Shown piece by piece: positions 48,686-60,799 of a stretch of DNA of 64,000 nt (its first letter is position 1; each line of letters opens with the position of its first letter). The notes beneath the pieces were generated by a model, which worked only from the letters and a program-made list of their open reading frames with translations, had not been told where the DNA came from and did no database searches. The stretch lies in NCBI GenBank assembly GCA_024138015.1, contig JAMXBB010000004.1, positions 105,692,527 through 105,756,526 of the forward strand, read 5' to 3'. The stretch is from Lumnitzera littorea. Its lineage: Eukaryota > Streptophyta > Magnoliopsida > Myrtales > Combretaceae. The position numbers and the translations under genes are program-made.

Positions 48686-50100
48686 AAATAAGATTAACAT
48701 TGGAAAAAATATAACTAGAATTTACTATTGAAAAAATGTGACATTGAAATCTATAAGAAGGTAGAAAAAATTTACGTAAACCTTAAGTTTACAGAATATA
48801 AATTCTCCAAGATGGTGTCTAAACGCTATAACTAGTTTCAGTTCCTACAAAAATTGAAGGATTTTTATTATATATTTGGTCATCCTAAACTAGAATAATA
48901 CTAGAATAATTTTTAAGCTTGATTTAATGAAAAACATAAACAAATTGAACCGAAATCCATCTTCAAGCCTACTAGAGTGAAATTTAACAAAACATTAAAC
49001 CGGAATCATAGATAAACCAAGATTAAACAAAATATCTAAACAAAAATTCTGTTTATTGAAAGAAGTTATATCCACTAAAACCGCCATCACACACTGGTGC
49101 CAAATAATGGACGGAGATGATGACTCGCCACTCAAAATAACATTAAATCTGAAGGACTTGCCGCAACTAATAGGAGTGTAATCAATATAATATAAACTTT
49201 AAAATTTCGAGGAGACCTATTTGAGGATACATATGCTTGAGTTTGATTCGATCACATTGATTAATTCCAAACATTTTATAAACTTTTTCTAAAAAACCTT
49301 TTATTTAATAATATTTAAAAAAAAAATTAACAATTGTACCAAACTTGATTATATTCGCAAACTTGATAGGTTTAATATTTTAAAATTTGAATTTGACACA
49401 ATTTGCTATTAGAATAGCTTGAGATTAAACTTAATTTGACCGTTATAGAATCGAATTTAGATAAAACTCAAACCAAACTTGAGTAATTTGTAAACTAGTT
49501 TGGCTATAAAATGAAAGCATGATTAATGACGAAAGTGGCATGATGAAAAAAATAAAGAAAGCAAACAGGCATATACATAGATGAAAATGAACTGTGGCCT
49601 TGCTATTTTCTTGGAAAAAATAAAAAATAAAAAAGGGAACAAGAAAATGGAGAAGGAAAGGATGAATAAGAGGAGAAAAAGGGATACAATGAAAGGGTAG
49701 AAGCTGCCACCATCTGTTTAATGTTTGCGATAGAGCCATAGATGGCTACCGTCTCAGCGCGTAATACAAAGTCCGATATTCAACATTCTGGAATCGAACC
49801 AAAGAAACCGATGACAGTATGCATCCAACGACTCTAATAACATTAACGTTTACTCTTGGTGTTCTTGTGTCAGAAAGATGCAATCATTCATGGCGGAAAA
49901 CTCGAACCCAGCAACGTTATAACAAAACCACCAGATCCCATATGTTCCCGAAAAAAAGGAAAATGGTCGTAGGCCTAATACAAGGCCATGTTATTCCCCA
50001 ACAGTCAAAGATTAGGTTATATGCACTGGTCCTATGACATCTTCATAACCCACAGTAAGATTATAAGAGCGAGATCCTCAAAATTTTATCCTTCTTCTCT
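48686..50100. other. Intergenic region between the PPR and MDH genes
   Basis: AT-rich, without a supported gene. An A/G-rich stretch at 49600-49690 gives a chance minus-strand open frame. The right end should hold the 3' UTR of the malate dehydrogenase gene. Confidence 0.5.
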
Positions 50101-50213
50101 AACAAAAAAAAAAACAAAAGAAAAGAAATTGCCCAGCCATATGAAGACTGAGACTGATATTCCTCGGACTCGTCTGGTCTAAAATTTACTCACCTGTTTG
50201 CATTGAGTGGATC

Positions 50214-51458
50214 TTAAGCAGTAACAGCTTGCTTCTGAACAAACGTGATACCCTTGTCAATGCTGGCCTTCAATTCAGGCTTCAATGACTCAATGGCCTT
50301 CTGCTCATAGTCAGTCAATCCCTGAAGTTCGGATGAAATCACAGATTCAACCCCTTCCTTGCCGAGCTTCACTCGAGATGCAAAGAATGGAAGCTCAGTT
50401 AAATCTGACTGGACAAAGGTGCACTCATAGACATCTCCATCACCGTCCAAAGCTCGAAGGGAAGACTCGACGAATCTTGCTGCTGCATATGCCATGGAGA
50501 GTGTAGCGGACCCTGCACCTGCCTTTGCCTCCACAACTTCGGTCCCAGCATTTTGAATCCTCACAGTTAGCTCTTCCACTTCTTCATCTGTGAAACTCAC
50601 TGAGGGCCTTGTCTTTGAGAGAAGAGGCAAAATCGTAATTCCTGCATGTCCACCTACAACTGGGACATCTACATCAATGAGCTTCAAGTTTTTCTTTTGA
50701 GCAACAAAAGTATTTGCCCTCACAACATCTAGCGTTGTGACACCAAAGAGTTTTCTGGGATCATAGACACCCTTTTGCTTCAAAACTTCTGCTGCAATAG
50801 GCACTGTCGAGTTGACTGGATTGCTGATAATATGGATGAAGGCATCGGGACAATTATCAGCAACAGCCTCAACCAGGGTCTTCACAATGTTTGCATTGAT
50901 ATTGAAAAGGTCATCACGTGTCATGCCAGGCTTTCTTGGAACTCCAGCAGGTATAACTACCACATTTACACCTTTCAAGCAATTTGCTAGCTCAGAGGCT
51001 CCTGTGAAATCTAGAACTTGAGAAGGGGTATTGCAGTGGCTAAGATCAGCAGCAACTCCCTTGACATTTGCTATATCATATAGATGAAGGGCTGACACCA
51101 ATGGGGACATCTTGATTAAGAGCGACAGTGGTTGACCGATGCCTCCAGCAGCTCCAAGAACTGCCACTTTGAAAGATGCATGGGGTTGTAGATTGTACTG
51201 AGACATACGGCTTTGTTTCTGAGCTTTTACAGAAAAAGACTGTCGGAGAGCTGCACTACTTTCTTTGCCCAGGAAAGACGACTCCACAGCCTCGGCTTCA
51301 CAGTTTACTGATGCTGCCTTGAGCCCAGTGAAACTTGCCAGAGCCCTCCGTGAGCCAAACCTCAAAGTAGAATGCTTGGACTGTAGACCTTGGCCAGCTT
51401 TGGGTGAGAAGGACACCGTTGATCCAATGGATAAGGTAGCTGCTGATGTAGCTGCCAT
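50214..51458 (-). CDS. pNAD-MDH: Plastid NAD-dependent malate dehydrogenase
   Basis: A single coding exon of 414 residues from the ATG at 51458. It interconverts malate and oxaloacetate with NAD(H), helping plastid redox balance in the dark and embryo development. Residues 1 to about 90 are Ser/Ala/Lys-rich with few acids at the start, a plastid transit peptide. The Rossmann motif GAAGGIGQ is at 102-109. The substrate loop IPAGVPRKPGMTRDDLF with its two binding Arg, ISNPVNSTVPI and the catalytic-His segment GGHAGITILPLLS follow; GAGSATLSMAYAA is also typical. The frame stays open to an ATG at 51503, but a good 3' splice site (TGCTGCAG, cut at 51467/51466) lies between, and the downstream start MAATSAATL matches the usual N-terminus. 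I therefore prefer 51458. The plastid enzyme (Arabidopsis At3g47520) is more likely than the glyoxysomal one because no PTS2 signal is visible. Confidence 0.93.
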   Translation of the reverse strand: MAATSAATLSIGSTVSFSPKAGQGLQSKHSTLRFGSRRALASFTGLKAASVNCEAEAVESSFLGKESSAALRQSFSVKAQKQSRMSQYNLQPHASFKVAVLGAAGGIGQPLSLLIKMSPLVSALHLYDIANVKGVAADLSHCNTPSQVLDFTGASELANCLKGVNVVVIPAGVPRKPGMTRDDLFNINANIVKTLVEAVADNCPDAFIHIISNPVNSTVPIAAEVLKQKGVYDPRKLFGVTTLDVVRANTFVAQKKNLKLIDVDVPVVGGHAGITILPLLSKTRPSVSFTDEEVEELTVRIQNAGTEVVEAKAGAGSATLSMAYAAARFVESSLRALDGDGDVYECTFVQSDLTELPFFASRVKLGKEGVESVISSELQGLTDYEQKAIESLKPELKASIDKGITFVQKQAVTA

Positions 51459-51466
51459 TTTGCAAT
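51459..51466 (-). other. 5' UTR part of the MDH coding exon
   Basis: Eight bases (ATTGCAAA) between the inferred splice acceptor and the start codon. A very short leader segment in the second exon is common when an intron interrupts the 5' UTR. Confidence 0.6.
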
Positions 51467-53729
51467 CTGCAGCAGAGGGCATATCAGAGAATCGTCCATC
51501 CATATTAGTATAAGATGCAAAAACTATAAAAGAGTAGCATGGAAAGCAACATTACAATGAAGTAGATCCTTGACAGCCTAGCAGGAAAAGATACTGGTTA
51601 GTAGACCTTTAAAAAATTCTGAGCAGGTTCCACTCATACTTGAAGGTGACTCCAGAAGTCAAACTACAAAATACTTAAGACTTATCTCACAATAGTTTGC
51701 TCAAAAACACACTTATCAGTCTCAAACCTTTTTCAAACCATAGAAGGGAAAGCTCATTGTCACATGTGGATATACATACAGAGTTCTTAAAGCATCTACA
51801 TCTGCATTATTTTCCAAGGTTGTAGTTCTAATATGCTGATACCATCGTGACCAAACAATATGCATCAATGCATGCCTTCCTAAGCTAGCAAGGAAAGACA
51901 TCAGCGCTAGTGAATTTTTGACCAGATGGCAGTAGACTCTTAAAGTAAATCCCAGAGGGCTATATAAGAGATGGAAAATCCAACTATGACAAGCATTCAG
52001 GTTTTATAACAGTATAACACTACTCCACAGAAATTCAAATCAACTGGAAAATGCCAAAATTTTGTACAGTTAGAAGTTCAATTTCCCAAAACTGGAGAAT
52101 TTTGCATTAGAAAGAAGCAAAACGATGCTGCCCCAGCAAATAAAGAACAAATTGCAAACTATAACTTTCAGAAATTGTACAAAGGATTCAGAATTGAAGG
52201 AACATTTCTGAGAATGACATAACAATAAGCCGTGGCGCTCAGTAGACAGCAAAATTACACACATCACAATCTGAATGAGAAGACAGTAGATATTCAATGA
52301 CATCACATGGTGGTTGTCTGATCACTTCTCCCTTGCTTCCGTAACATCAGATTTTTGGTTGGCAAGAGTAGGACAAAACTCTGACTCAAGGAAATGAAAA
52401 TTTTAACTATTATCATAAACAAGACAAATCCTATTTTACCTTTACTCTAGAATTAATTGCATAAACTAGACAGTAAGAAGCTGAGCGCTGCACCTCAAGA
52501 CTATAATATATCATTGAAAACTGAATTGACAATAAATCCATGATCGACATCTACCTCATAGAACATAAAAGGGTGTTGTTATTGATTTTTAATGAACAGG
52601 GAGTACGTGTAACTGATCCAGTTCACAACAATAATTCATTTTTGAATAAATGAGATAGAAATGTCCTCTTTCTGAGAAACAAAACTTAATTATCAGCATT
52701 CCTTGCTGTAATTCTCTTGATGGGATAATTTGACTTTCCATCATTATCTTATGCAAAGCAAAGAACCATGAAACATGAAGGCACTCAAAGATGAATTTTA
52801 GCACATTTCCAATTAGTGTTCTTTTCAATCTGTTATTTCAGTACATAATAAAGAGGAAATAGGAGCACACATCGGCCTTGTAACTCACCATTCCCAATCT
52901 AAATCAACAGGTGACAATATCATTTTAGATCTACATAGATCAATCATAATTCACATGAACCAACAGAAATTCGAATCTGTAATTCACATCTATTAATTAA
53001 ATAAAGTCACATTATCAACAAAAATACATAAATCTTTGCTCCAACAAAAACCCAAAATCTGTAACCTTTCAACATCAAGATAAACTACAACAGGCAAATT
53101 AAAATGAAAAAAAGAATTAAAAAGCTGAAATGTTTGCCATCAGCCGCAAATGAAGCTACATATCTAACGATAAATAATAACAAAACCCACAAATTCAACC
53201 AACTTAAACAGCTTAAAATTAACAATGCAAGATAACATAAACACAATTATCAGAAACAATCGACAGACAAGAACTTTTTTCGAATAAAGTCAGATCAAAA
53301 CATATTCTCACAGAATCCAGTATTCAAACAACCTTAATCAGCTCAAGTGTACAAAACAGTGAAAGAGAAAAACTAAATAATCAACAGAAACAACCTCAAG
53401 ATGAATACTTTAGCGAGACCCACATATGAAAACAGCATATGCTAACTAAACCCAAGGATACAGACAATCTCAAACAGCTCGAAAATTCAAAGCAATCAAA
53501 GAGACAATTACCAGAAACCATCAAAAGATCAAACCTTGAGCAAGACCCAATAATGATAAATTAAAATCCATGATTCAAACATGCTTAAACGGCTCAAGAA
53601 TACACGAAGCAATGGATGAGAATGCATAAATGATTACCAGAAACAACGAAAGATCAAAACTTAAGCAAGACCCAGTAAAGAAAACAGTATATATTGGGGG
53701 ATACTGATACTATGGAAGATTTATAGTAC
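51467..53729 (-). other. 5'-UTR intron of the MDH gene (inferred)
   Basis: Inferred from a strong donor (CCAG|GTACTATAAA, 53730/53729) near a TATA box and the acceptor CTGCTGCAG at 51467. It is 2263 bp long. It holds no recognisable coding sequence on either strand, only chance frames (52070 and 52589). A shorter intron using another donor cannot be excluded. Leader introns of this size often raise expression in plants (general knowledge). Confidence 0.6.
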
Positions 53730-53820
53730 CTGGAGAATGAGATTTATTTCACAGCTTTTTGTTGCAGTGCGATAGAAATCTCCGTCACAGAACCTCGAAT
53801 AAACCACACACTCCCCTCAA
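53730..53820 (-). other. First, non-coding exon of the MDH gene (inferred)
   Basis: Lies between the inferred donor and a position about 30 bp downstream of the TATA box; the 5' limit is an estimate. It is pyrimidine-rich (GAGGGGAGTG.., TTCTATCGC..), with no open frame running into the MDH start. Confidence 0.5.
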
Positions 53821-53845
53821 CAGCTACCATCAAATCTGGAGCCCA

Positions 53846-53855
53846 TTTATATATA
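53846..53855 (-). promoter_or_regulatory. TATA box of the MDH gene
   Basis: TATATATAAA on the minus strand, about 120 bp before the inferred splice donor. No competing TATA element is better placed. Confidence 0.55.
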
Positions 53856-53940
53856 GTACAACAACAACATATGAATTTATAATCTTTGTGTACCGAGTAT
53901 ATCGTCACCATGTTAAAAATCCGACAGAACCCAAATTGTT

Positions 53941-56900
53941 CTTTAATTTTTAAGGAATAAGTGAATCGTGGCCGTTGCTTTACTCTTTCTTTTAACGGCT
54001 AAGGATTTAACGGTCCTTTATGTTTTCCTTTAGATTTTTTTTTTTAGTCATCCATTTGGTATTATTTTTCAAGTTTTGGTACCTTAGTTGGTGAGTTTGT
54101 TCGCTTCTATATTTCAACATGGAAGATGTCGGTAAATATTTGGTGGATATTTAATAAACCCCAAAAGAAATGAATTATATACTTTTATCGTAGTTTTTTT
54201 TTCTTTTCCATAAAATAATACTATCAATAACAGGATATTTTTTAACTTTTCAACTAATGGTTACTGAGAACAGGAGAAACATCTTCTAAAACAATACCTC
54301 CCTCTTGTACGATGTAAACTATTTTACACTTCTCAATTTACGTATTGCCCTATTTTCACTTCCATTAGCTCATTTTTCTCCGTTCTTGTCAAGTTTTGTA
54401 GAAATCCATCCTCTTTTTTTCTAAACCATCGACCACATTAAAATATGCCGCTAATATCATAATTTATAGTTGTGCCACTTTTAATTATTATATATTTAAA
54501 ATTTTAATTTATATAATTATATATCTAATTAAAAATTTATTTATTATCATTTATATTTTAATTAATTTTAAATTACATTGTTAATTTAGTTATCGTAATC
54601 AACCAATAAGATTATTAACCATAGTTTTGAGGAGTCATACGACGACCTCCCCACCCCCCAATGGTCGATCACTCCTTATAAAACAGTAGGTTGCGATCTA
54701 TTTGTGGCCATTAGTAGACTTATGCACCGAACTAGTGTTGAATTATTGATTTACAGGCTCAATTACAACTAAACTTTGATCAACCCATTGGGGGAGCTAT
54801 AATTCTAGGCTTATTCGACCCTTGAACTATTTTTTTTTATTTTTTATTAATTTTATTAATATATTTTTAAAATACATTAATAAATTCTAATAGCATGACT
54901 TCCTTTCTTTTTTTTTTTAAATGTATTAAATTATTAATAATTTCTATTTTTTTTATTGATTTTTGACTTAATATGATTTCAATTTTTTCATTTTTTCCTC
55001 TTGAAATTTTATTTTTTTTTCTCATATTCAAGTCTTTAACATTTAACAAATTTTACAAAAAGAACATACATTAACTTAAATTAAATTTTCAATTTATTAT
55101 TAATACATAATTAATTTATTAATTTTCTATCATTAGTTTGATGATATTATTTTTAAAAAATTGTTATTACCATTGTAAAGAAAGTAATTTCGACATACAA
55201 TAACCAATAAATATTATCCAATTTTTTTTTTTTTTTGACTTAATAGCCTCCTCTCTCTCTCTCTTTGGAAGTGAACTGGCCAAGTTGAGCCATGCGGTGA
55301 TTTGGCCAAGCCTTCTACTAGCCAAACCATTTCATTAGTTCACTAGGCCAATTCTGAATTGGTTTGCAACTTAAAATTGACTCTTGCATAGATCTAGTTA
55401 TAGGTGATCATCCATGACCTTAGTTAAGGGTGTCATGCGTTATCCATAAGATATTAGGCAACTATTTTATTTGTCGATCGTCCTAATTGGATTAACAATA
55501 TGTATTGAAGTTAACTGAAGTATAGATAATGATAATTAAATTTTTAATTAAGTATACAATTAGGTGAATAAAAACTCCCAAGATATTATTGTATAAAGTG
55601 ACAAATGTATTGTAACATTATACCTTTTTATTTTTCTTCCACTCATTTGTAGATCTTAATACCAATCATGCATGTATATGATATTATATTGCCAGTTTCA
55701 TGTATTTTACGGAATATTGAGATGACTTTTTTGCTATTTTTTCACTGAATGTTAAACAGATAAAGAACATTGGTTGCTTTATTGTTGTTGATAAAGCTTA
55801 AAATGCTAATAGGTAAATTATATGACTATCCCTAAAAGCTTTTAAAATTACATCAACCTTCAATTTTTCTAAAACTTAGCAATTATATCTTGTACCACTA
55901 CTTATGTGGAAATTTAGCTAATATGGACACAAATGGATATTGATATAGCATTTGATTAAATATAATTGATGAATTAATTTTAATAAATAATAAAACATAA
56001 AAACTAAAAATAAAAACAAATAATATAGGCCACCAAGCCCATCACTACAGAGATTATTGAGATCATTTATTTGGCCATATGTGTATTAATTATTTGTATA
56101 GAATGTCAACTATATGCTGAGCTGGACAAATTATATTAGTTATGTTTTCCTTTCACAATTCTCTTCTCTTTCTACCAATCAAGGTATCCTATTAATTGGA
56201 AACATATGTCAATTATATGTGTGTCCCCTTTATAATACTTGCATAACAACTTGTTTGATCCTCTGATTTTCTTTCGTTCCAAACTAGGTTTAATACTATC
56301 TGTTTTCCTTATCATAAAAGCTTATACATCTACATTAGAAGACATCATAGAAGTTACCTTTTTTTGCTTTTCTACCTATTGAAGCAAATAAAATACCTTG
56401 TTGATGGTAGGCAATGGATCCATTGTTAAAATTTGATTCCTCATTAAGACCCATCATAAAATGCATAAACTTCATATTTGATTTGAAGTCTACAATCTTT
56501 TCTTTTAATCCACAAGAGTAAAATGTCATCTGAGCAGACTTACAAGTTAGATAGCAACTTATGTTAGTGGCACACTAAACGATGATGACCGCTATTAATA
56601 TCAAGACAAAAAATTTCAAGCAAAGTTTTATTTTATTAATAAAAGTCCTTAGGTGCATGCTTAAAAATATAGGCTTTAAGATGCGTAAATCTTGTGAAGG
56701 TGAACATGAGCCCTTTTTTACAAATTTCCAACATGATGTGAGTGACAATGTCGTGATATAGCTATGGAAGAGAAAGAACTCGTAAATGTGTATACTTATA
56801 AGACATTCTCCCATAGAAGGTAGAATAAAATTTGAACTTTCGTGCCAACCCAAAGGAATTTTTTGCTTGAAGAGGACTAGTTATGAAATTTTGATATATG

Positions 56901-57000
56901 ATCACGAATGCTTTTTAGTAATAAATATCAATTTAAAATTAAATCATGCAATGTTCTATCAATTCAAGATTTATTATGAGAAAAAAAGATTTATCATTCT
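53941..57000. other. Gene-free AT-rich intergenic region
   Basis: Long T-rich runs and a (CT)n near 55247. A less AT-rich patch at 54630-54800 and another at 55265-55440 (with GGCCAAG repeated) are unidentified. Open frames at 54867, 56335, 56575 and 56786 have no family features. Confidence 0.5.
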
Positions 57001-57029
57001 TAAACCTTTAAGTATTGACAGGACACTTT

Positions 57030-57493
57030 AGACATGGGCTCCTTAGACTCAACCGTATCTGACACAACTTATGGCCTAGGGCTTACCCCTATGGACCTAA
57101 ACCTAAGCCCTAGGCCTAGATGGACCAAGCCTAGTAAACCCTACAACAGGTAGAATGCATGAGATAAGGATGAAACAGCTACATTCTGAATAAGTGGGAT
57201 ATGTCTGGCATAATAACCCCACTTTCCTACACTTGCAAGAGAAGATCTCTCCCACCAATTGACCTTCAACTGCTGACTTCACTCCATTATAAATATTAGG
57301 TCACTATCAAACAGTAAATCTCTTGAGACTTTGTATATTAAGCTTGTATATTTACTTACATTACTTCCTACTCTCAAATGTCCTACTACTAACTTAAGCA
57401 TCATAGTGGTCATGCCAGGTAACTCCCTAGTGTTCCCTTACCGCGAATTGTTTTGCAAACCCTATACATATAGAGCCTAATTATTTACTGGCA
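57030..57493 (+). repeat. 5' LTR (3' portion) of a Tat-lineage Ty3/gypsy element
   Basis: A TATAAATA promoter at 57288-57295, a pyrimidine-rich transcribed segment and an end at ACTGGCA. TTTGGTACCGCC at 57511, a worn form of the TTTGGCGCCG primer site of Tat/Athila elements, follows 18 bp later. The left boundary is uncertain, and the partner LTR lies beyond the window. Confidence 0.6.
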
Positions 57494-57577
57494 AGAACTT
57501 AGAGACGGCATTTGGTACCGCCTACGAGAAATTGAATTCTTACACTTGAAACCTCAAACACATTAAACACATACCCT

Positions 57578-58770
57578 ATGAGCAATTCTTTTGACATTAT
57601 GTCTCAACGCAATGAGCAAGAAAATCAACAGTTAGTAAACAACTAACTTAGGGGCAATCAGCCCTTCCCAAGGGCTATGTTGGAGAAGCGCCTGGAGCAC
57701 ATGGAATGCATGGCTAAAGAACATGTTGCGTAGAATAGGCTACTTTGCTCTCACCTAGACGAAGTAAAGTGGTACAACGCACAAACTTATCCCCTTGAAG
57801 CTTCGGATGCCCATACTAAGTGAAACAACATCTAATAGCAGCTGTAGAATGGCAGGGATTAGCAACTTGATCCACCATTGCATCAATAGCCAGTAAGGTT
57901 TGCGACCATCCGCGACTGAGCTCTAGTCGACGACAAACAATAAGCCAACTCATAGGGAGTGTAGGCTCATTCGGCTGTATGATGAGCTCACCTAGTAGAT
58001 GATGCCAACCTGAATGAGCTCTGTACCATGGTAAGATAGCTCTCTAAGTAGTAGGGGAGCAAGACTGCTGGCGACATAGGTCTAGTCACTAGCAATAAGA
58101 CCCCCTTCACTAGGGGTGTCCAGGATAAAGTGCTATCCCTTAACGGTAAACTTTTGTCCCTAAACTAGTATGATGGCATGGGTGACCCTAATGACTATCT
58201 TCTCCACTTTCACACCCTCACGAACCTTCACGATCATGGGGATGCTATAATGTACAAGGCCTTTTTAGGCACTCTAAGGAAGGTAACTAGGACGTGGTTT
58301 AACTATCTCTTTGACAATTCCATCATCTCCTTCGATGAGCTGGTACAGAGGCTCAGCCTCCATTTTAGGGCTAGTAAGCCCCTGTCTAAGGACACATTGT
58401 CCCTGTACCTAGTAAGGCAAGGTGAAGGCGAGTCTCTACGCAACTACATGGCCTAGTTCAACAACATCGTGGTCAATATCTCTCAGCTGGATGAGGGAGT
58501 TATTGTCCATACCATTCAACTCGACGTCTGACCCTCGGGAGATTCCTTCCGATCGCTTATGAAAAGCAATTCGAAGACCTTAGCCAATTTTGGAACAAGG
58601 CCCAAAAGTACGTCGACTAAGAAGACAACATTCACGCCAAGCACTACACTGACCAAGAAAGGTCGAGTAGAAAACAAGACAAGGAAAAATTGTTCGTAAA
58701 GGATCGCTTTGGTGGTAGGATGCTGAGCAAACCAAAGGGGGAGAGCTCTGGGAAGAAGAAGTGTTGAACC
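57578..58770 (+). pseudogene. Tat-lineage gag, degenerate
   Basis: From the ATG at 57578, broken by several stops. The best part (58150-58460) carries YDGMGDPNDYLLHFHTL, KAFLGTLRKVTRTWFNYL and GEGESLRNYMA, the classic retrotransposon-gag domain of Tat elements. A TAG at 58454 replaces the usual Gln before FN. The sequence is clearly less AT-rich than the neighbouring spacers. Confidence 0.82.
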
Positions 58771-58884
58771 GAGTGCGACTCGCTCCCCCTTCCCATTTAC
58801 ACCTAATATATGCCCTTAAATAGGCCCATTACTCAAGTTTATTCCGAAGTGAAGCATTGGAACTTACTCCAGCTACTGTAAAAA

Positions 58885-59079
58885 ATGCGAAGGAACCCTA
58901 ATCATCGGAACTCTAACAAATATTGTCAGTTCCACAAAAATTACGGCCACACAACTAACGAGTGCTTCCAGTTGAAGAACACCCTCTATTATGTCACTCA
59001 ACGCAGTTTCTTCAACAAATATGTGGCTCATCAGAGGAATGATGACTGTTTTGACAATGATGGAGACAGGGCACCTTAG
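58885..59079 (+). pseudogene. Tat gag zinc-knuckle region
   Basis: Contains KYCQFHKNYGHTTNECFQLK at about 58918-58977, the CxFHxxxGHxTxxC motif that ends gag and precedes protease in Tat elements. The Cys and His ligands are preserved. Confidence 0.8.
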
Positions 59080-59225
59080 AGGTGATGGACCAAAAATGCC
59101 CATGCCGAATAGAATAATGACCATCGCAACGATCGCGCCCCCAATGGTGTCATAAACGTAATCATGAGAGGCTACACCTTAGGAGTTGGCCAAGCATTAA
59201 CAGCTCAGTCAATGCCCCATCAAAC

Positions 59226-59710
59226 ATGCTAGTCGTAAGGGAGAAGAGACAAAAGCTAGACACTTCAATCTCCTTCTCCAACGAAGATCTTAAAGGGGTC
59301 AATATACCTCATCAAGATGCCTTAGTGATAAGGGTAAGGATCTCAAAATTTGAGGTCCTAAAGATTATGATGGATAGTACTGACATATTCTTCCTCCATG
59401 CATATGAGAGGATGAGAAAGAAGCTACCAGTAAAAATGAAATCGTACTACCATAATCTGATCGGCTTCAATGGAAGTATGGTCCAAGCTAATGGTATCAT
59501 CATGTTAGATATAGAACTTAGTGATGATGACTACAAGGCATAACAACCCATAGAGTTCATTGTTATTGATTGCCCCTACCCTTACAATGTACTCTTAGGA
59601 AGACCAAACTTGAACATGTTTGGGGTTATCACATCCTCCCTTCATTTGAAGGCCAAATTCTCAACCCCAATTGGGGTGGGAGTATGCAAATGTGATCAAA
59701 AGCTCTTATA
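59226..59710 (+). pseudogene. Tat aspartic protease, active site damaged
   Basis: Reads HQDALVIRVRI, then KIMMDSTDIFFLHAYERM, LIGFNGS, and after a TAA at 59542 PYNVLLGRPNLN and IGVGVCKCDQ. These match the Tat protease, except that the active triad D-T/S-G-S-S is now D-S-T-D (59373-59384), apparently through loss of two codons. The Asp remains but the glycine does not. Confidence 0.78.
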
Positions 59711-60069
59711 AGAGCAATATAGTAGGGCAGCCAAAAGAGATGACATATTTTCCTTAGAAACAGGCTTGTAGGAGAGACTAGTTGAGAGGGGTGAGCCTGG
59801 AAAGAAAATAGAAGATGTCTAGATCAAAACATCACCCAAGCAAACTATGAAAGTCGAGATTCAGACTCTAGCCAAAGTGATAGACAAAATCATCGCCCTC
59901 CTGTGGGTAAATTCGGATAGGTTCATCTAGTCAACATTAGACACGCCTAGAATTTCCCCCAACCTAGCGACCCATAGCTTTAATATTGACAATACAGTAT
60001 AGCCTATCAAGTAGAAAAAGAGGTATTTCGCTTTAGAAAGGCAGGCCATAATCGAGGAAGAAGTGTAGA

Positions 60070-60790
60070 GTTGCTTAAAGCCAGCTTTGTGAGGGAGGAA
60101 AAGTACCCAACATGGCTAACGAGTGTGATACTAATAAAGAAGAAGAACGGGAAGTGGTGAATGTACGTTGATTACACCGACCTTAACAAAGCCTAACCTA
60201 AAGACTGTTTTCCCTTCCTTAGGATTAATCAACTCACCAATTCTACATTACGACACGCCCTATTGAGCTTTATAGACGCCTTCTCAAGGTACAACCAAAT
60301 CAAAATGGACCTAAAAGACAAAGTTAATACCTCCTTCGTCACTGATTATGGCATATATTACCAGACTATGATACCGTTTGGACTAAAAACCGCTAGGGTC
60401 ACATACCTGCAAATGGTAACGAAGCTGTTTAAGCCCTAGATTAAACGTAATATGAAGGTGTACGTCAAAGACATGATCATCAAGAGCTAAAAGCTGATCG
60501 ATCATGTCAAGGATCTCTAAGAAGCCTTCAATTGGATGTGTACGAACGACATGAAGCTGAACCCTTAGAAGTGTGTCTTCGGCGTTGGCTTTGGCAAGTT
60601 CCTTAGATGTCTGGTCACATAGAGAGTTATCAAGGCTAACCTCGAGAAGATCACAAACATTAGGGGAATGAAGCCTCTAACTTCAGTTTGAGATGTACAG
60701 AAGCTTATTGGCATAGTAGTTGCCCTAAGCAGATTTATCTCGAAGAGCGTTGATAGATGCATAGAGTTATTTAAAATCCTAAAAAATCCC
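60070..60790 (+). pseudogene. Tat reverse transcriptase, catalytic motif altered
   Basis: Motifs in order: VREEKYPTWLTSVILIKKKNGKW, VDYTDLNKA, FIDAFSRYNQIKMD, MIPFGLKTA and KVYVKDMIIKS, then the connection region KCVFGVGFGKFL. The normally invariant YVDD box reads Y-V-K-D: AAA at 60467-60469 replaces the first catalytic Asp codon. Stops interrupt the frame at several conserved Gln or Trp positions. Confidence 0.82.
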
Positions 60791-60799
60791 AAGGGTTTT

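Noticed and set aside
49780..49800. GGTTCGATTCC on the minus strand, a perfect-looking tRNA T-loop word
   Set aside because: The flanking bases do not form a T stem, and no A box, anticodon arm or acceptor stem can be placed around it.
50285..51513. Open frames on the + strand opposite the MDH gene
   Set aside because: They are antisense shadows of a long conserved coding exon and show no family features of their own.
54867..56853. Several minus-strand open frames of 60-92 codons
   Set aside because: They have AT-driven Lys/Ile/Phe-rich composition, no domain motifs and no splice structure linking them.
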